Of a stretch of 64,000 nucleotides of DNA, positions 37,150 through 50,773 are shown one piece after another. The stretch is from Diphasiastrum complanatum. Its lineage: Eukaryota; Streptophyta; Lycopodiopsida; Lycopodiales; Lycopodiaceae. A model generated the notes under the pieces. That model was not told where the DNA came from and ran no database searches. It was given only the letters and a program-made list of their open reading frames with translations. The stretch is taken from positions 9,223,849 to 9,287,848 of the forward strand of contig CM055108.1 of the NCBI GenBank assembly GCA_029204225.1, in the 5' to 3' direction. The position numbers were made by a program, and so were the translations under genes. The stretch's first letter is position 1. Each line of letters opens with the position of its first letter.

Positions 37150-38660
37150 ACGACTCGAATTGTTATGAGGACTCGAAATTTTTCCAATATCTCGAATTTT
37201 TCCAAAAAATCTCGAATTTTTGAACAACTCGAATTTTTGAAAGACTCAAATATTTTAAATGACTCGATGTTTTATGGATAGACTAGAATTTTTGAACGAC
37301 TCAAATTTTCTAAACGACTCGAAATTCTCCAATGACTCGAATTTTTGAATGACTCAAATTTTTTCAGTGACTCAAATTTTTCCAATGGATCGAATTTTCA
37401 ATGACTCGAATTTCTTCGATGATTCGAATTTTTCTTTAGACTCGAATTTTTCCAAAGTATCGAATTTTTCGAAAGACTTAAATTTTTTCAGAGACTTGCA
37501 TTTTTGAAGACTCTAATTTTTCGAGACTCGAATTTTTTGAGTGACTCGATTTTTTTAAAAGACCTAAATTTTTCGAAAGACTCAAATTATTCTGAAGACT
37601 CGAATTTTTTTCCCAAAGGATCGAATTTTTTCAATGACTCAAATTTTTGAAAGACTCAAACTTTTGGGACACGAATTTTTGGAACGACTCGATTTTTTAT
37701 GGAAAGACTAGAATTTTTAAAAGACTCGAATTTTCAAAATGATTCGAATTTTTCCAATAACTAGAATTTTTGAAAGACTCGAATTTTTCTAGTGACTGAA
37801 ATTTTTGAATGACTCGAATTTTTTCCGTGACTCTGATTTTTTCAATAGATTGAATTTTTTCAGTATATTGATTTTTTTCAATGATTCGAATTTTTTCAAA
37901 GTATCGATTTTTTTTAAAGACTCGAAATTTTTAAGAGACTCGAATTTTTTGAAAGACTCGAATTTTTCTGAAGACTCAAATTTTTTCATTAACTCGATTC
38001 TTTTTTTCCAAAGGATCGAATTTTTCTAAAGACTCGAATTTTTTCAATGACTCGAATTGTTTTTAGATAGACTAGAATTTTTGAACGACTCGAATTTTCT
38101 AAACGATTCGAAATTTTTCAATGACTCAAATTTTTGAATGACTCGAATTTTTTCAAGGACTCAAATTTTTGAAGGTTTCAAAATTTTTCAATGACTTGAA
38201 TTTTTTCAATAGATCGAATTTTTTCAATATATCGATTTTTTTTTAATGACTCAAATTTTTTCAATAATTCGAATTTATTTAAGACTCAAATTTTTTTCAA
38301 AGTATCGAATTTTTCTCAAGACTCAAAATTTTTCAGAAACTCGCATTTTTTGAAAGACTAAAATTTTTCTGAAGACTCAAATTTTTTCAATGACTCAATT
38401 TTTTTTTTCCCAAATGATCGAATTTTTTCAAATACTCGAATTATTCGAAAGACTCAAATTTCTTCGAAGAATCGAGTTGTCAACTCAAATTTTTCCGAAG
38501 GATCGAAGGACACTTTGTACTGTCAAGTCGAATTTTTGAAAAGACTCAAATTTTTCCAGTGACTTGATTTTTTTGAAAGACTCGATATTTTTTTAAAAGA
38601 CTCAAATTTTTTCGAAGACTCGAATTTTTCAAAGGCTCCAATTCTTTCAAAGACTCGAAT
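37150..38660 (+). repeat. Satellite of about 20-bp ACTCGAATTTTTCCAAAG-type units
   Basis: About 75 degenerate copies in 1.5 kb. It sits just upstream of the Helitron terminal region and is shared with the 0.8 kb Helitrons, which hold only about eight copies (17205-17345, 39270-39440), so this is a lineage-specific expansion. Any protein frames (FESLKKFESLKK on the minus strand) are artefacts. Confidence 0.9.
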
Positions 38661-38767
38661 GTTAGATATTCGAGATGCGAGATGCGCGAGATCGGCCATC
38701 ATCCAAATCATCGGCCGCCATCTAGATCGGCCTCCATTGTCCGTCAACGACGGGCACTCACAACTAG

Positions 38768-39559
38768 TCTATATATATATTTAAACTTATGTTCACTTTT
38801 GCGCACGTGTATGGGTGCACCCATGCTTCCTCCTCTCCTCACCCATGCATGAGCTTTTTCTAATTAAAAAACTTGGGGGAGGAGGATGCATGTATGAGGA
38901 AAGTGCATATTCCCATACATTTGCACATTGTGTGCATTGGGGGGTGGCCCCAAAAAGATTCTCCACCCCTCCCTCCCAATTACTAATTTCAAATATCTTT
39001 TTCTAAATTCAGATATTTGAAGTTTGAAGTTAAAGTTTTATTTTCTTCACACATTTCAATGTGCTTTAAACTTTAGCCAATAATCTTTATTACATGGCTT
39101 TCTTATTTATTTTGAATTACCAAAGTTTTACCCATAAATCATGAACATAAGAATTTTCTTGACTATCTAAAATTGTTTTTTTTTTTTTTTTCAATCCTTC
39201 AAATTTCTATCTTGGCCCACCATTTTCATGAATGTTTAACCACAAGCCCAAACTCACTATCTTTAACTCCAAAAGATCAAATTTTTCCAAAGGATTGAAG
39301 GACCCTTGGTACTGTCAAGTCGAATTTTTAAAGACTCCAATTTTTTTGAAAACTCGAATTTTTTGAAAGATTCGATTTTATTTTCCAACGAGTAGAATTT
39401 TTCCGAAGGCTCGAATTTTTCTAAAGGCTCGAATTTTTCCAAAGACTCGAATGTTTGATATTCGAGATGCGAGATGTGCAAGATTGGCCATCATCCAAAT
39501 CATCGTCTGCCACCTAGATCGGCCTCCATTGCCTGTCAACGACGGGCACTCTTTACTAG
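38768..39559 (+). mobile_element. Short non-autonomous Helitron (792 bp), innermost part of the right arm
   Basis: TCTATATATATATTTAAAC start, CTAG end at 39556-39559 after GCCTGTC-AAC-GACGGGC-ACTCTTTA, and T follows. Mirror of 17088-17892, 13 bp shorter. It abuts the upstream Helitron end with no intervening base. Confidence 0.65.
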
Positions 39560-39560
39560 T

Positions 39561-39564
<4 letters not shown>

Positions 39565-39600
<36 letters not shown>
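39565..39600. repeat. (TA)n microsatellite at the Helitron insertion site
   Basis: AT-dinucleotide run immediately 3' of the Helitron, a typical AT-rich target. Confidence 0.9.
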
Positions 39601-39605
<5 letters not shown>

Positions 39606-39994
39606 CATATGTGTATTGGACATGAGACAAGTCTCACAATATGTCATACATATGATTTTGTTTAAGCATTTTGGTTTATTGTTCGAATTTCAATGATTTA
39701 CAATTTGTGAGCAAATATAATGTGATTTTGATATGTTTGAAACATAGCTTAGATTCATTGTATGCTATATTACACATAATTATGTAAAACTAAGTTCAGT
39801 GATTTACAACAATTTCTAAACTATTACCTCGCTCTCCTCATAAAGAGAATATTATGGCATTTGCACTTGACTTGAAATCTAATGTGAATTTTACCAAAAT
39901 AAATTCATCTTCTATCCAATGCTTTGTCATTTCTACCTGCACTATTTTTTATGGTTAATCATTCTACATATGTTATAGTTTATAGTTCATTTAA

Positions 39995-40321
39995 AATAGT
40001 ATAACTTTTTAACCATAGCTCCGATTGAGATGAAATGATGCCATTAGAAAGAGCTTGACGACAATTTTTCAATAACCCCCTTACATGACTTCTCTACCAA
40101 ATATCTCTTCTGTGTGCTGATAGAGCACCCTCTCAGTGAAAGAGTGCTCTATCCATGCACATAAGAGATATTGGGTCTTCTAGAAACTTTGACTGGCTAT
40201 CACTTTTGAACAGTAGCTCAGGACTAGGTCATTTAGGGTGTCGTTGGAAAGCCTCGTCGAGCACTATCCAATGGTATTCATTTTAGTCTCAATCGAAGTT
40301 ACGGTTAAAAAATTATCTTTT
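39995..40321. mobile_element. Foldback element, right-arm copy
   Basis: Mirror of 16339-16666 with the same central hairpin (GATAGAGCACCCTCTCAG / TGAAAGAGTGCTCTATC) and several substitutions. Confidence 0.6.
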
Positions 40322-42519
40322 TTTTCTCTTTTGATAAATTGCATATTATACTATGAACAACATTTCATGCTTGTGCATGCCTGTGGGCTGCCCCAATGTT
40401 GAATTACCGTTTTATTAATAAAAAACAGCCTTTTTCCAATTTTAATGAGTTACGTTACGTAGATTTTAAATTTGAGTGTTTTAATTGGTGAATATGTAAG
40501 AAAATTTTGAGAAAAAAAAGAAACAACATCTTTACAAAGCATCGTTTTTGTATTTGTAATTCCTCTAGTGTGATCACATTATAAAAAAAATTACCATCCA
40601 CTATATGATGTCATTTTGCCCCCAATAACCTATTGTGTGACTTCTTAGCCACAACATGTAAGACATTTGACCAAGAAGATGAAGTACAAAACACCCTTAC
40701 AAAAGAGGAACATACTGTTTAGGTTTCATCTACCACAAAGGAAAACAAATGTTGTGATTTTAATGAAGTACAATTAGTCAAGTTAACATTATGAGATTAT
40801 GCAATCCACACTACCTACAACGAAAAAAATTCTTTTTTTGTGTAGAACTTAATATCATCGAACAATTTCACATGCTTACCTACTACTGATTGATAGTTTA
40901 CCACATTTAAATGATTTCACATTACACCTTGACATGGAAATTGGATTGATTTCTCAAAAGGTTTGACTATATTTGAGGAGCTTTGAGTGTTATGCAAGGA
41001 CTGTTGATTCTTCTATATCGTGACTATATACCCTAAAATCCATCAATTCCACCTCATTTAGACTTTGAATGAGACCATTAGCAGATTCTCTATGGCTTAC
41101 CACCTGAACAAGAACTCAATCTCTATGAAGTTGTAGCTCCTATTGTAAAAATTGACCACAAAATCCATGGTAACTAAAGAAATGGGCTTACATATATTTC
41201 GAGACTAGTAGACACTGGACGAATTTGACCAACACACATCATGTCTATCAAGGAGCAAGCAAATGTGTAATATCAAGAACATTGTATAGGCATCATTACA
41301 CAAAGTGTACTTCACATAGTTGGATTTGGCCTCCCATTACAGAAAGTATTGTTGATAGAATCTTGTACTTTGTTTGTGCATCCCAAAAAATTTGGATACA
41401 GTAATATGACCAAATTAGTAGACAAATACTAGACTACTATATCCAAAGCGAACATGCATTTTTTGATGAGTGAGCAAACATTGCTTATTATCCAAGAAAG
41501 ATATTGTAAGAACTAATTGAAGCCCCTAGATAAGAAACAAGTGATCAAATCTTGTGCATTTGCACATAAACAATAAAAAGTGTAGCCCAAGAACCTCAAT
41601 TTAATTGCATTCTCTTCACAAATGAGTAAAAGTTTTAGAACCTATCCCTTGTCTATGAGACAACAATGCATTAGTTACAATTATTGAATAAATAAGCACA
41701 TATAATAGTTCTACATCAATCCAATATTTAAAAGTTAATCCACTGATCTATCTTTAATTGTACAATATTATCTTGCAATCATTGCAAAATTAGACATAGA
41801 ATACCATTGAACATATTTAACATGACATATTTGACTACATATACAAATTAATTGAGCACCATTTGCTATACAATCAGGATATTATAGCAAGGTGCGACGA
41901 CTAAATGATATTGAAACTTGGAACCAATCAGAATTGATGACATTAAACCTCATCACCAATGATAGTTCAACACATAATTCTAAGCGGGTCGGGTTCATAC
42001 TATGGACTATGGTTGCTTTGCTTTTAACCAGTGGCTGAATTTCCTTTCATCGATAGGAAAGGAGGAGCATATGTCCATTAGCAAACCTCTCCCTCTTATT
42101 TGCACACTTCTTTGTCAGCGCATTTATTTGATCCGCACACCTCTATCCTGGCTATGGAGGTGAAAAAAAATATGTCTTCTACACACCTCTATTCTGGCTA
42201 TGGAGGTTAGGATCTGCAAATCTGTCTTGGATATGGAGAGCATCAATGTACACTTATGGAGGTTAGGAAAATAATGGAATAGTAGGCGGCTATGAAGATC
42301 ATGAATATGAGATCCTTGTTATGGCCTTAGGGCTCTCTCCATGTGAAAGGGGGTCAACATGAGGACCTCACATTCTCTTGAGAACCAAGGTCAGTCGGAT
42401 TGCCCTGTTTAAATATAAATAGTTAGACACTATTTTCAATGCTCTAATTGGGATTTGTTGCTAATTGTTTGGTCCTCTTGTATGCTTGAGAATGTAAACG
42501 GCACATGTTTTGAATGCTC
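40322..42519. other. Intergenic, no recognisable gene
   Basis: Mirror of 14127-16338, with visibly more substitutions and small indels than the rest of the arm. Nothing coding is supported. Confidence 0.5.
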
Positions 42520-42608
42520 GATGCCCATCCAAAGGTCCAATTAAAGTGACAGTTTCACTCTCTTGCACTAACACTCTCTCACTTAACCTAAACCTTTGGA
42601 TGGGCACG
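42520..42608. mobile_element. Short foldback element, right-arm copy
   Basis: GCCCATCCAAAGGT ... ACCTTTGGATGGGC in mirror position, identical in the stem. Confidence 0.5.
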
Positions 42609-43110
42609 TAACATCTAAAGCCTCTGCATGATCTAGTGAAAGGTCTCTTGTATATCTATACTAGTATAAAGTAGTTGATCAAATGTGTATTGCAAGAAAT
42701 GAATATTATACGATAGAAATATGTATTTTCATTTAGGGTGCACACGACAAAATTTGGTCTCAATAACCAGTCTATAGGGTTAAGATTTGATTTTTTCAAT
42801 ATGGATTGTAATATATTAAAAAAAAAGAAACTCACAATAAAATGTGAGTGACGTTTTGTTAGTTGAAAATAAGTACAAATCTTTTCCATTGAGAGTTTTA
42901 CGCATATGGCAATTGTAACCCATGTTGGAATGTTGGGTATGCATGAAATATTATGTACACCAATGAGCAGTTGCCACATAGTGAATATTCTCCCAAAGTG
43001 GTGGACCTTTACAAATAAGCACTATTAAGCACAATTCTTTTTTAGATATCTATTGAAATTAAGCACCAATTGAAGTAGGGTATAAAAAAAATGGTTGTCT
43101 CGAGGTGACC

Positions 43111-44900
43111 TCATTTTTTTGTGTTCAATTCTCTTCGCCTACGTTCGCTCACAAGTGCCTCGGCAAAAAGCTCTAGCCTTTCTTTGTTACTTTTCTCGTG
43201 CAACTGCTTCAAAGACAATTTGGTGTACCCCAAAGTCTTTTGTTCCAGTGCTTCCCTTCCCATCTTCTTCAGCTTCTCCACGTTCCTTGAGCTTGGATCG
43301 TCCACCTCCGACACAGCTTGATCTGGCAACCCTGTCACCTGCAGACACTTAAGCAGATCCATTATCAAATTATGCGCTCATCTTCAATTCACACCTATCT
43401 TTCCACCAGAATTTAAGAATCTACATCTAGACTCAACTATATCATGATCATACCATGTTAAAACGAATCCCATGAGCTATGCTTTACAGTCATTAGCTGA
43501 GAGAGATTAAGAAGAGACTTTATTTATGTCCATTGCCTTCTTTTAGAATTTAGAGTCTGTACCAAAAAGCAAAGGTGTCAATTTTTAGATGTGGCTTCCA
43601 AGAGCTATATATCTGGGAAAGACCTAGGAGAGAAAGGAGCAAGTTTAGCCATGATTCGCTCTTCCTGTAACGCCTAATTGAAGAAGCATTCAGGCAGGAC
43701 CAGTCTTATACCCTTGATTACGTCACTAACCTTTAATAAGCAAAAAAATGGTCAACAATACATTCAGATAGCCACACCTGAGCTTCCTATTGTTATAAAG
43801 GGGAGGAGCGGTATTGATAAATATGGTTTCTAACAATGCTGTAATGAGAAAAAAATTGGAATTGGATTCCCCATACTATCTACAGAGATTGCGGTCCTTG
43901 CCTGTATGCGCAAGTAGTTGTCTTGATCTTTGCCATACATAGTGCAGATCGCAAAGTCGACCATATCTGCCCAAGAATCTATGATAATCTTCGCGATGGG
44001 CTTGAACCACTGTAAAGAGCCCCAGCGATGAACTTTTCTGTACTCGTAGGTGCGATCAAACTGACCACAGCCGATTGAGAGAATCAACATATCATGAATA
44101 GAATTCACCGATAGAAACTCGCGCTTATTATTGAGGATGTGATTCACTGCAACTCCTGTGGGATTATTCAGAACAAGACCACCATCCACGGCGGCGAAGG
44201 AGTTTGTGCCATCCACAGAGGTCAAGCGTGCTGGCTTCCACAAGCCAGGCACAGACGAGGTTGCTCGAATAACTTCCCAGAGGCGGAAATTCCACGAGGG
44301 AGAATCAATTGCATCGGCTGTTTTGAAGACGACCGGTCCCGCAGTTGCCAGATCGTAGCCTGGAATGATGAGCGGCTTCAGCGTGTCGCGCATAGTGATG
44401 GCCTCGCCATTTCTGATAAACAGAGTTTGCAGAACGCTCTCCCAGAATTGGGTTGAGTACTTCGGTGAGAACAATCCTCGCAGTGAGGCGAAAACACGCT
44501 GCGCCCTTCTAAATTTGAAAATGTCTTTTCCTTTCTCTATCATGAACTTGAAACTTTCTTCGGCTGTGAAGATGGGGTGGCCATTTTCATCTCCTGCGAA
44601 AAGGAAAGAGACCAGCAACCCACCGACGCTGGTCCCTGCAGCAATGTCGAAATAATCTTTGATCCTAGCTTTTGGGTTTCCACTTTTGCGTTTGAGGGCT
44701 TCCTCCAAGTGAACTAAAACAGTAGCAGCGATGATCCCCCTCATCCCACCTCCATCAATGGCCAAAAGGCAGACCTTGCTTCTGCTCTGATCTACGGGAC
44801 TAGTCTCCACCATCTTTACATTATCATAGATAATTTTGTTTTGATCTTTGATTCCGTTTGTACCTGCATACATGTGCTGACTCTTACCTATTTCATCCAT
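43111..44900 (-). CDS. Patatin-like phospholipase, right-arm copy, two exons
   Basis: Exon 1 is 44900-43902 and exon 2 is 43338-43111. Exon 1 encodes the same residues as the left-arm gene, with DGGGMRG, GTSVG and DGG all intact. Exon 2 differs at one residue (QLHEKSN here, QLHDKSN on the left). The GC splice donor and the AG acceptor are both retained, as is the leader hairpin next to the start codon (44901-44922). Identical coding lesion-free copies 30 kb apart in opposite orientation imply recent duplication or gene conversion. Both copies are candidates for expression. Function is as for the left copy: acyl hydrolysis of membrane lipids. Confidence 0.85.
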
Positions 44901-45102
44901 CCTGAAAGTCCGGTCTTTCAGGAATCCCGTTCACAAAGTCACGGACAAAGGTTAGCTTGGGCTGGTGAATACCATCCCAAAGCTCGTCTTGCAGTGAAAT
45001 AGGAAAGTAGTGGTAGGAGCCTAGACACCATGCAACCTCCAATCTTTCTGTGATTGAGTCATCGCTGCAGCTGGCCTTGCAGTTGGTAGAACTGCCAATC
45101 AC
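44893..45102 (-). promoter_or_regulatory. Overlapping upstream frame in the patatin leader, right-arm copy
   Basis: Same 69-codon frame as on the left, unchanged, overlapping the start codon by 8 nt. Confidence 0.35.
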
Positions 45103-47384
45103 CCAAAAGTTTTCCTATGCTAAGTTGCACATGCAGGACACGAACTCCTTATAAAGCCACGAGGAGGAAAATCTTTAGCAACAGAAGCTCCTAGATTGAA
45201 CTATAAGACAGGTAAACATGCTTGAACCCACACCAATAAGACACAATTCATGCTGCTATGAGAGGCATGAGAGAAGCAGGAGAGTTACTGCGATGAAGGC
45301 GATGACAAGTCGCGATTCTGGAAAGTGGATAAAGGAAGCAAGGAGGAAAGGTCGAGGCCTGGTCAGGGTCGCGGTGTATCTCTCAAGCAGAAAGACTAAA
45401 ATGGGTTGCCTGGTATGTGTATTATGGGAGGTGGCAGATGGGCCTCCACACATAACATGTATTTTTTATTGGGATGGACTTACTATTCCTTGCAACTTTA
45501 GGAGAAGGGAATGGTCTTTACAATAGTAGGGTCATATGAGAAGTTATTGGGGGAGAAGGAATGGTCTTAACGTCTTAACAATGGTAGGGTCATATGAGAA
45601 GTTATTGGGTAGTTGGGAAGTTGGGGCCAGCATATTCTACACCCTGGGTGCCCCACCCTCCCCCTTGTAGTTGAGTTGTAGGCATCCGAATTCAGGTAAA
45701 TGCTTGCTACTTTCACTTGATTCGGCCCTCGAGCTTTCGTTTCCAATGCCACCCTTCAGGTGCTAGGTGCTGTGCGGCCCCATTCAAAGCCCCCTCCCAC
45801 TTCAGTCTTCAAGTGCTTTTGACCTTCAACCTCTCTTTTCAATAGGGTGGCCCTTCCGAGCTCAACCCATTCATGGTTTACCCCAAGGCAATACCCCAAG
45901 GCAAACTAAAATTGGATGTAAGGGCCAATTGTAAGGGCCCCGTCCAAACTGGTCATTTTTCATTGAAAGGACCAGTTTGAAGGGGATCAATGTTAGTTTT
46001 TATTGCAAACAAAGTTTTTTTTTGGCCGAGTCGTAATACCAAATTGGGGTTTTAGACGTATGTACTCTTGGAGAGTCATACAATGTCTTCCAGGTCAAGG
46101 ATGAGATTACAAACTATAAGTAAGTGGCTAAAGAAGATGGGGGTGACTTTGTGGCTTTAACAATGGAAGATTTACCACTACTAAATGTTTGAATGCAATG
46201 GGAGTGCCTCTCGAACTTGTATGCGACTTATAGGACATATTTTGTGTGATGGTTACATGTGATATGAATCCAATAAGGATGGTATATGTCAAAAGGCTTT
46301 GCAAAATGTTGTTTCAAGAAAGGTCAGAACTAGAGGTTGGAAGCAAGTTTTGCTTTTAAGAAGATTTTTTGTCTTGTAATATTTGATGTAAGGCATTTCT
46401 AGAGCTTCAAGTTCGACATCGATGTTGTCAGAGATTTTTATGCCTTAATTAACTGGTACTAATTGCATTGTAGAGACATATGTTGGTACTGTCAATGTTC
46501 CATGCACATAACAAGTTAGTCATACTTTTGATCATATTTTGGACAATTTGAACTTCTATTCAAATCTTGCATTCTTTTATGCTTTGGATACAACTATTGA
46601 ACAACGAATGCAAGCAACTTTTATTTACTATCAATAATTCGATTGGACACACATTGAATGCTTCTATAATAGTGCTTTTAGCTTTTTGACAATGGTTCAA
46701 CCCATGACACCATGAAGAAGTTTAGAAGTAGACTAGATAAGTAGCATCTCATGACAATGCACACAATAGTGTAATAGGAAATTAGTCTACAATTTAATGT
46801 GGTTACATTTTCAATGAGCTACAACTTTGTTAAACTGTAGTTTAATAGTCCATTCGTTATGCATAATGGACAACCATCCATGTTTTTAACAAAATGAGCA
46901 TATGCCCATTTTTTATGTAAATGGGCAGATGTCCATTATGTACATCTATCCATTATGGCCCAAATGAAGTATCCATTTTTCTTGCAGAAGTGGAATCCAC
47001 AATATTCTAATCATGGCACCTATTTTGATAGGTAAGCCACATGACTTTTGGCAAAATAAGCATTAATAACCATTAAGTTATTTTCATTCATTTTTTTTTA
47101 CCTATGGGACATTAACCATCTCGATAACTTACTCCACATCGTATGAACAAGTATACAATGTTAGTTTTAACCTAGTGTGGAAGATGGGAGGCAAAGTTCA
47201 AAGTAGATTAGAAGCATACATGATCATGTGCAAAAAAATGAATGTCCTTTTTGAATTTGCCTTTTTGAGTTAGAGGACAACAATTATTTTTGTTTGCTTT
47301 GTTGCAAAGTGTTAAGCTATGAATTGTGACTAATCCATTTCCCATGCCCTAATAGGATCCTTCCTGGCATGAAGGCCATCTAAC
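45103..47384. other. Intergenic, no recognisable gene
   Basis: Mirror of 9261-11542. The possible TATA box is at about 45147-45156. No coding sequence recognised. Confidence 0.5.
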
Positions 47385-49914
47385 AAAGTCGAAACTGAGA
47401 AGCGAACATTGTATCCTATTGATCCATATTCATTGCAACATCTGGATTTTCATTCAGTGAGTCAATTAATGATCTACATGTGTCATGACAAAAATGGCCT
47501 TTTGGGTTATTGTGAGAATTTGATGCTCTATGGGAATGCACATTCAATGCAAAGAATATATTATTTGGAAGAGGAATTAAGAAAAATATCAAAGGAGAGC
47601 GAAGAAAAATTTACAAAGTTGAAAACTTGTTTGGAAAAAAATGAGATGTTCAAATGTTGAAATATTCTTTGCGTCATTTTACAACTAGTAATGATGAGAT
47701 AAAAACTGCATTTCAATCCATGCGTATCTCATATTTGTCTCTTGTTAAAGATATGGATGTGCTCAACAAAAAGGTCAGAAACAGCAAGAGGAAAAGATTT
47801 GTAACCAAGGATATATGTGATCTATCATCCAAAGGAGGTTATTGAAAAAGACGAATCCGTGCTTTCAAGTAGGTTATAGGTGGTTTAATATTGCTTGAAC
47901 TTTTAGATTCAATCTTAATCACTAGTTTTGTTATTTATTAATTTCAACTTTCTATTGATTTGTTTATTATGTTGTTGTGAATACTATGATTGTCTTAATC
48001 TCTACTGACAGTTTTATGAACATTATGTTTGCAATGCATATCAACATTGGTTGCTAGCCGATGAGATTTTCATTGGAAACTCACTAGGTTCTATTGTGAC
48101 TTCTAAATCTATGAAATCAATGTTAAACAATAACAAAATGAAAAAGATTAAGGCTTCAGTTATTGATAACATTATGAATGAAGTTGGAAAAATGTTGGAC
48201 ACTACATTGGTTCAGGGGGCATGTAATTTCTCTAGCATCAGTAGAGAAGCATATGCAACAATGTTTAAGATGATAAATGAGGCATTTGCACAAGTAAGTA
48301 TTAAAAAGTTTCCAATTGAACGAACATTTCATGTTAAACCAAGATATGCAGACAATAGTTGGTAATCCATCTTATATCGATGAAGTGTATTGCTTGAAAG
48401 GAGAATGTCTAGCTTATAACAATTCCAACAATTTATTTATTGACATTAATCAGTTACTGACATTCATCATAAATTTTTATGGTATTACAAATGAGAATGT
48501 CAATAACAAGTTGATAATTGTTCTCAAGTTAGATGAGTCTGAAATTATAAAAAGACAAAAAATGGAGAGAGTCAGTCTTACGATCATGAATGGAGCACTT
48601 TCAAATTCAGAAGACTCAAAAGGCCTCAACTTCAGTGTTCAATCAGAAAATGACATTTAGTGGTTGGCAGCTTTTCAAGTATAGTAGTTACTTCGCATAA
48701 TAAATAAGAATAATCTAATATGGATTTCATTTGGAAAATCTTCTCTGTGTTAATATTATTCTAAATCATTTTTTTGTTTCTCTTAGAGGTGATGAAAGAA
48801 GACCATGACATTCTCTCATGGATATTTAATGGATATCCTGCCACCATAAAAAATCACATGGATGGAAATCCACTCAATATTTATGGAATTCGCACTTTCA
48901 ACATAGAATGGCATTTAGTAGGAGATCTGAAGATATTAAAATGTATATTCAATGTATCTCATGGTGCTAACTCTAAACACCCATGTTTGTACTGCATGAA
49001 GACAACAAAAGACATAACAAGGAGTACATGAATATCAAGAAATCGAGAAGATCCTAATTGGAAACCCGTACTACTGATTCCTCTTCAGAATGTTCATATC
49101 TATTGATTGCATGCAGAGGTGCGTATAGTAGAAAAAATAATATATCTTCACATCTTGTTTGGATGGAATTCCGAACCATAGGCATCTGCAAAGGAAGCCA
49201 TTTCCAGATTAGAGAATGTGTTGTCAAAAGTAGGCTTACATAAAGGCCATGTTAAAATAAAAAAAGATGACAACCTATCAGGAAAAACAGGAAATATCCC
49301 ATGCAAGCCGAGCATTGGAGGATCCAAAGCTCATAGATTTTTATCAAATATTCTGGCAAACAATCCAAGATTCAATACTCGGTTTGGAAAGAGATAATAG
49401 CGGCAACTCAAGATTTCGAATAAGAAGGTTCTACTCGTCTACACAAAGTAGAAGTTTGGAGAAAAGTAGACAACATGGTGAAATACTTGAGAAAATATAA
49501 ATTTTTAAATACTGATGTACAAATGATATAGAAAACAACCAGTGAATTCGTGGATGCAGTTCGAAGTGCATGGGGTTTAGATCATATAACTCATTATATG
49601 GTAGAATTTCGATGTTACACTAGTATAGTCAAATATGTGCAATTAATTTAGATAATTTTGCTACTGATTTGTATTTTGTTTTTATGACATGCAACACATA
49701 TTACGACATCATTCCACATTCTTTGCAAGAAATAGTGGAAGTCTTAGCTTATGGTCATTGCAAGGAATGGAAAAATCTCATTGGCAAGCAAAAGCGGCAT
49801 TTTATAAAAGTACACAACATGGTGGGACTAGCACAAAGACACAACTACAAATATAGGCCCATTGCCATGCCCATTGCCACGCACATAAGACGAGAACCAC
49901 CAGATTTGACCTGA
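47385..49914 (+). pseudogene. Degenerate transposase-like gene, right-arm copy
   Basis: Plus-strand copy of the gene at 6731-9260. The pieces are 47385-47845 (with the same frameshift after KNEMFKC), an exon 48011-48294 with a GTAAGT donor, 48350-48657, and 48786-49028 containing GANSKHPCLYCMK. A decayed C-terminal part runs to 49914. The differences I noticed are few (IKTAFQS here, IKTTFQS left; FMTCNTY here, FMTCSTY left). All major lesions are shared with the other arm, so it was already dead when duplicated. Confidence 0.5.
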
Positions 49915-50195
49915 CGGCCCTCGCGTGGCAATGTCCGTGGCAATCGCGTGGCAAACTGCATGGCAATGAATGCGTGGCACTGCCACGCCGTCAAAGTTTT
50001 CCGTCACCGGCGCTTCCTTCGAACAGATTTTTTTTAGGGGGGGCTCAGAGCAATTCAAATTTAAATCCGCGTGGCACTGCCATGCTTATAATTCTAGAAT
50101 TTTGTCACGCATGGCAAATTTTTCCAGTAAGCTCAAACTTGCCACGTCGTGGCAAGTTTTCTGAAAATGTTTTTAGGGCGTGGCATTGCCACGTA
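49855..50195 (+). promoter_or_regulatory. CGTGGCA/TGCCACG motif array, right-arm copy
   Basis: Mirror of 6450-6790, with the same motif number and spacing, directly downstream of the transposase-like gene. Confidence 0.45.
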
Positions 50196-50299
50196 GAAAT
50201 ATTTAAAAAAAAAGAAAACCCGCGAAATGGAAAAGGTGGGGGCCTCGACTGTATTTGCAAATTGATTTTGTGAAGAGAAGCTTTTGAAAAAAAAGATTT

Positions 50300-50303
<4 letters not shown>

Positions 50304-50343
<40 letters not shown>
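50304..50343 (+). repeat. (GA)n microsatellite
   Basis: Mirror of the (CT)n tract at 6302, 2 bp shorter. Confidence 0.95.
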
Positions 50344-50350
<7 letters not shown>

Positions 50351-50494
50351 GTTTTTCATTGTTTATTGATTGGTTAGTGAATGATTGTTCATTGTTAACT
50401 TTTGTTAAAAAAAGCTATGCAATTTTGAAAGAAAGGAGACAATCAAAGCAAATGCATAAGGTATGTTAGGCATTTTAAATTTTAAAAAAAAGCT

Positions 50495-50498
<4 letters not shown>

Positions 50499-50561
<63 letters not shown>

Positions 50562-50575
50562 GAGGTGAGATAGTT
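50499..50575 (+). repeat. (GA)n(GATA)n microsatellite
   Basis: Mirror of 6071-6149. Confidence 0.95.
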
Positions 50576-50773
50576 TTGTTTGTTAGTTTTCATTGTTCAT
50601 TGACGAGTTTCAAATTTTCTTGTTCTATCTTTCCCCAGCTCTGTTTCTCTCATTTTTTGCAGGCAATATGGTATGACAGGTGGTATTTTCGTCAAAGAAG
50701 CAAAAACCGACTATATTTTTCATGTTTTTTGTTTCTGCTTTCAGTTTTTAAGATGGTCTTCCATGAATTGTAG

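Noticed and set aside
37789-38029. Frames with repeated FESLKKF or NFFKDSNF peptides
   Set aside because: Produced by the 20-bp AT-rich satellite and not a coiled-coil protein.
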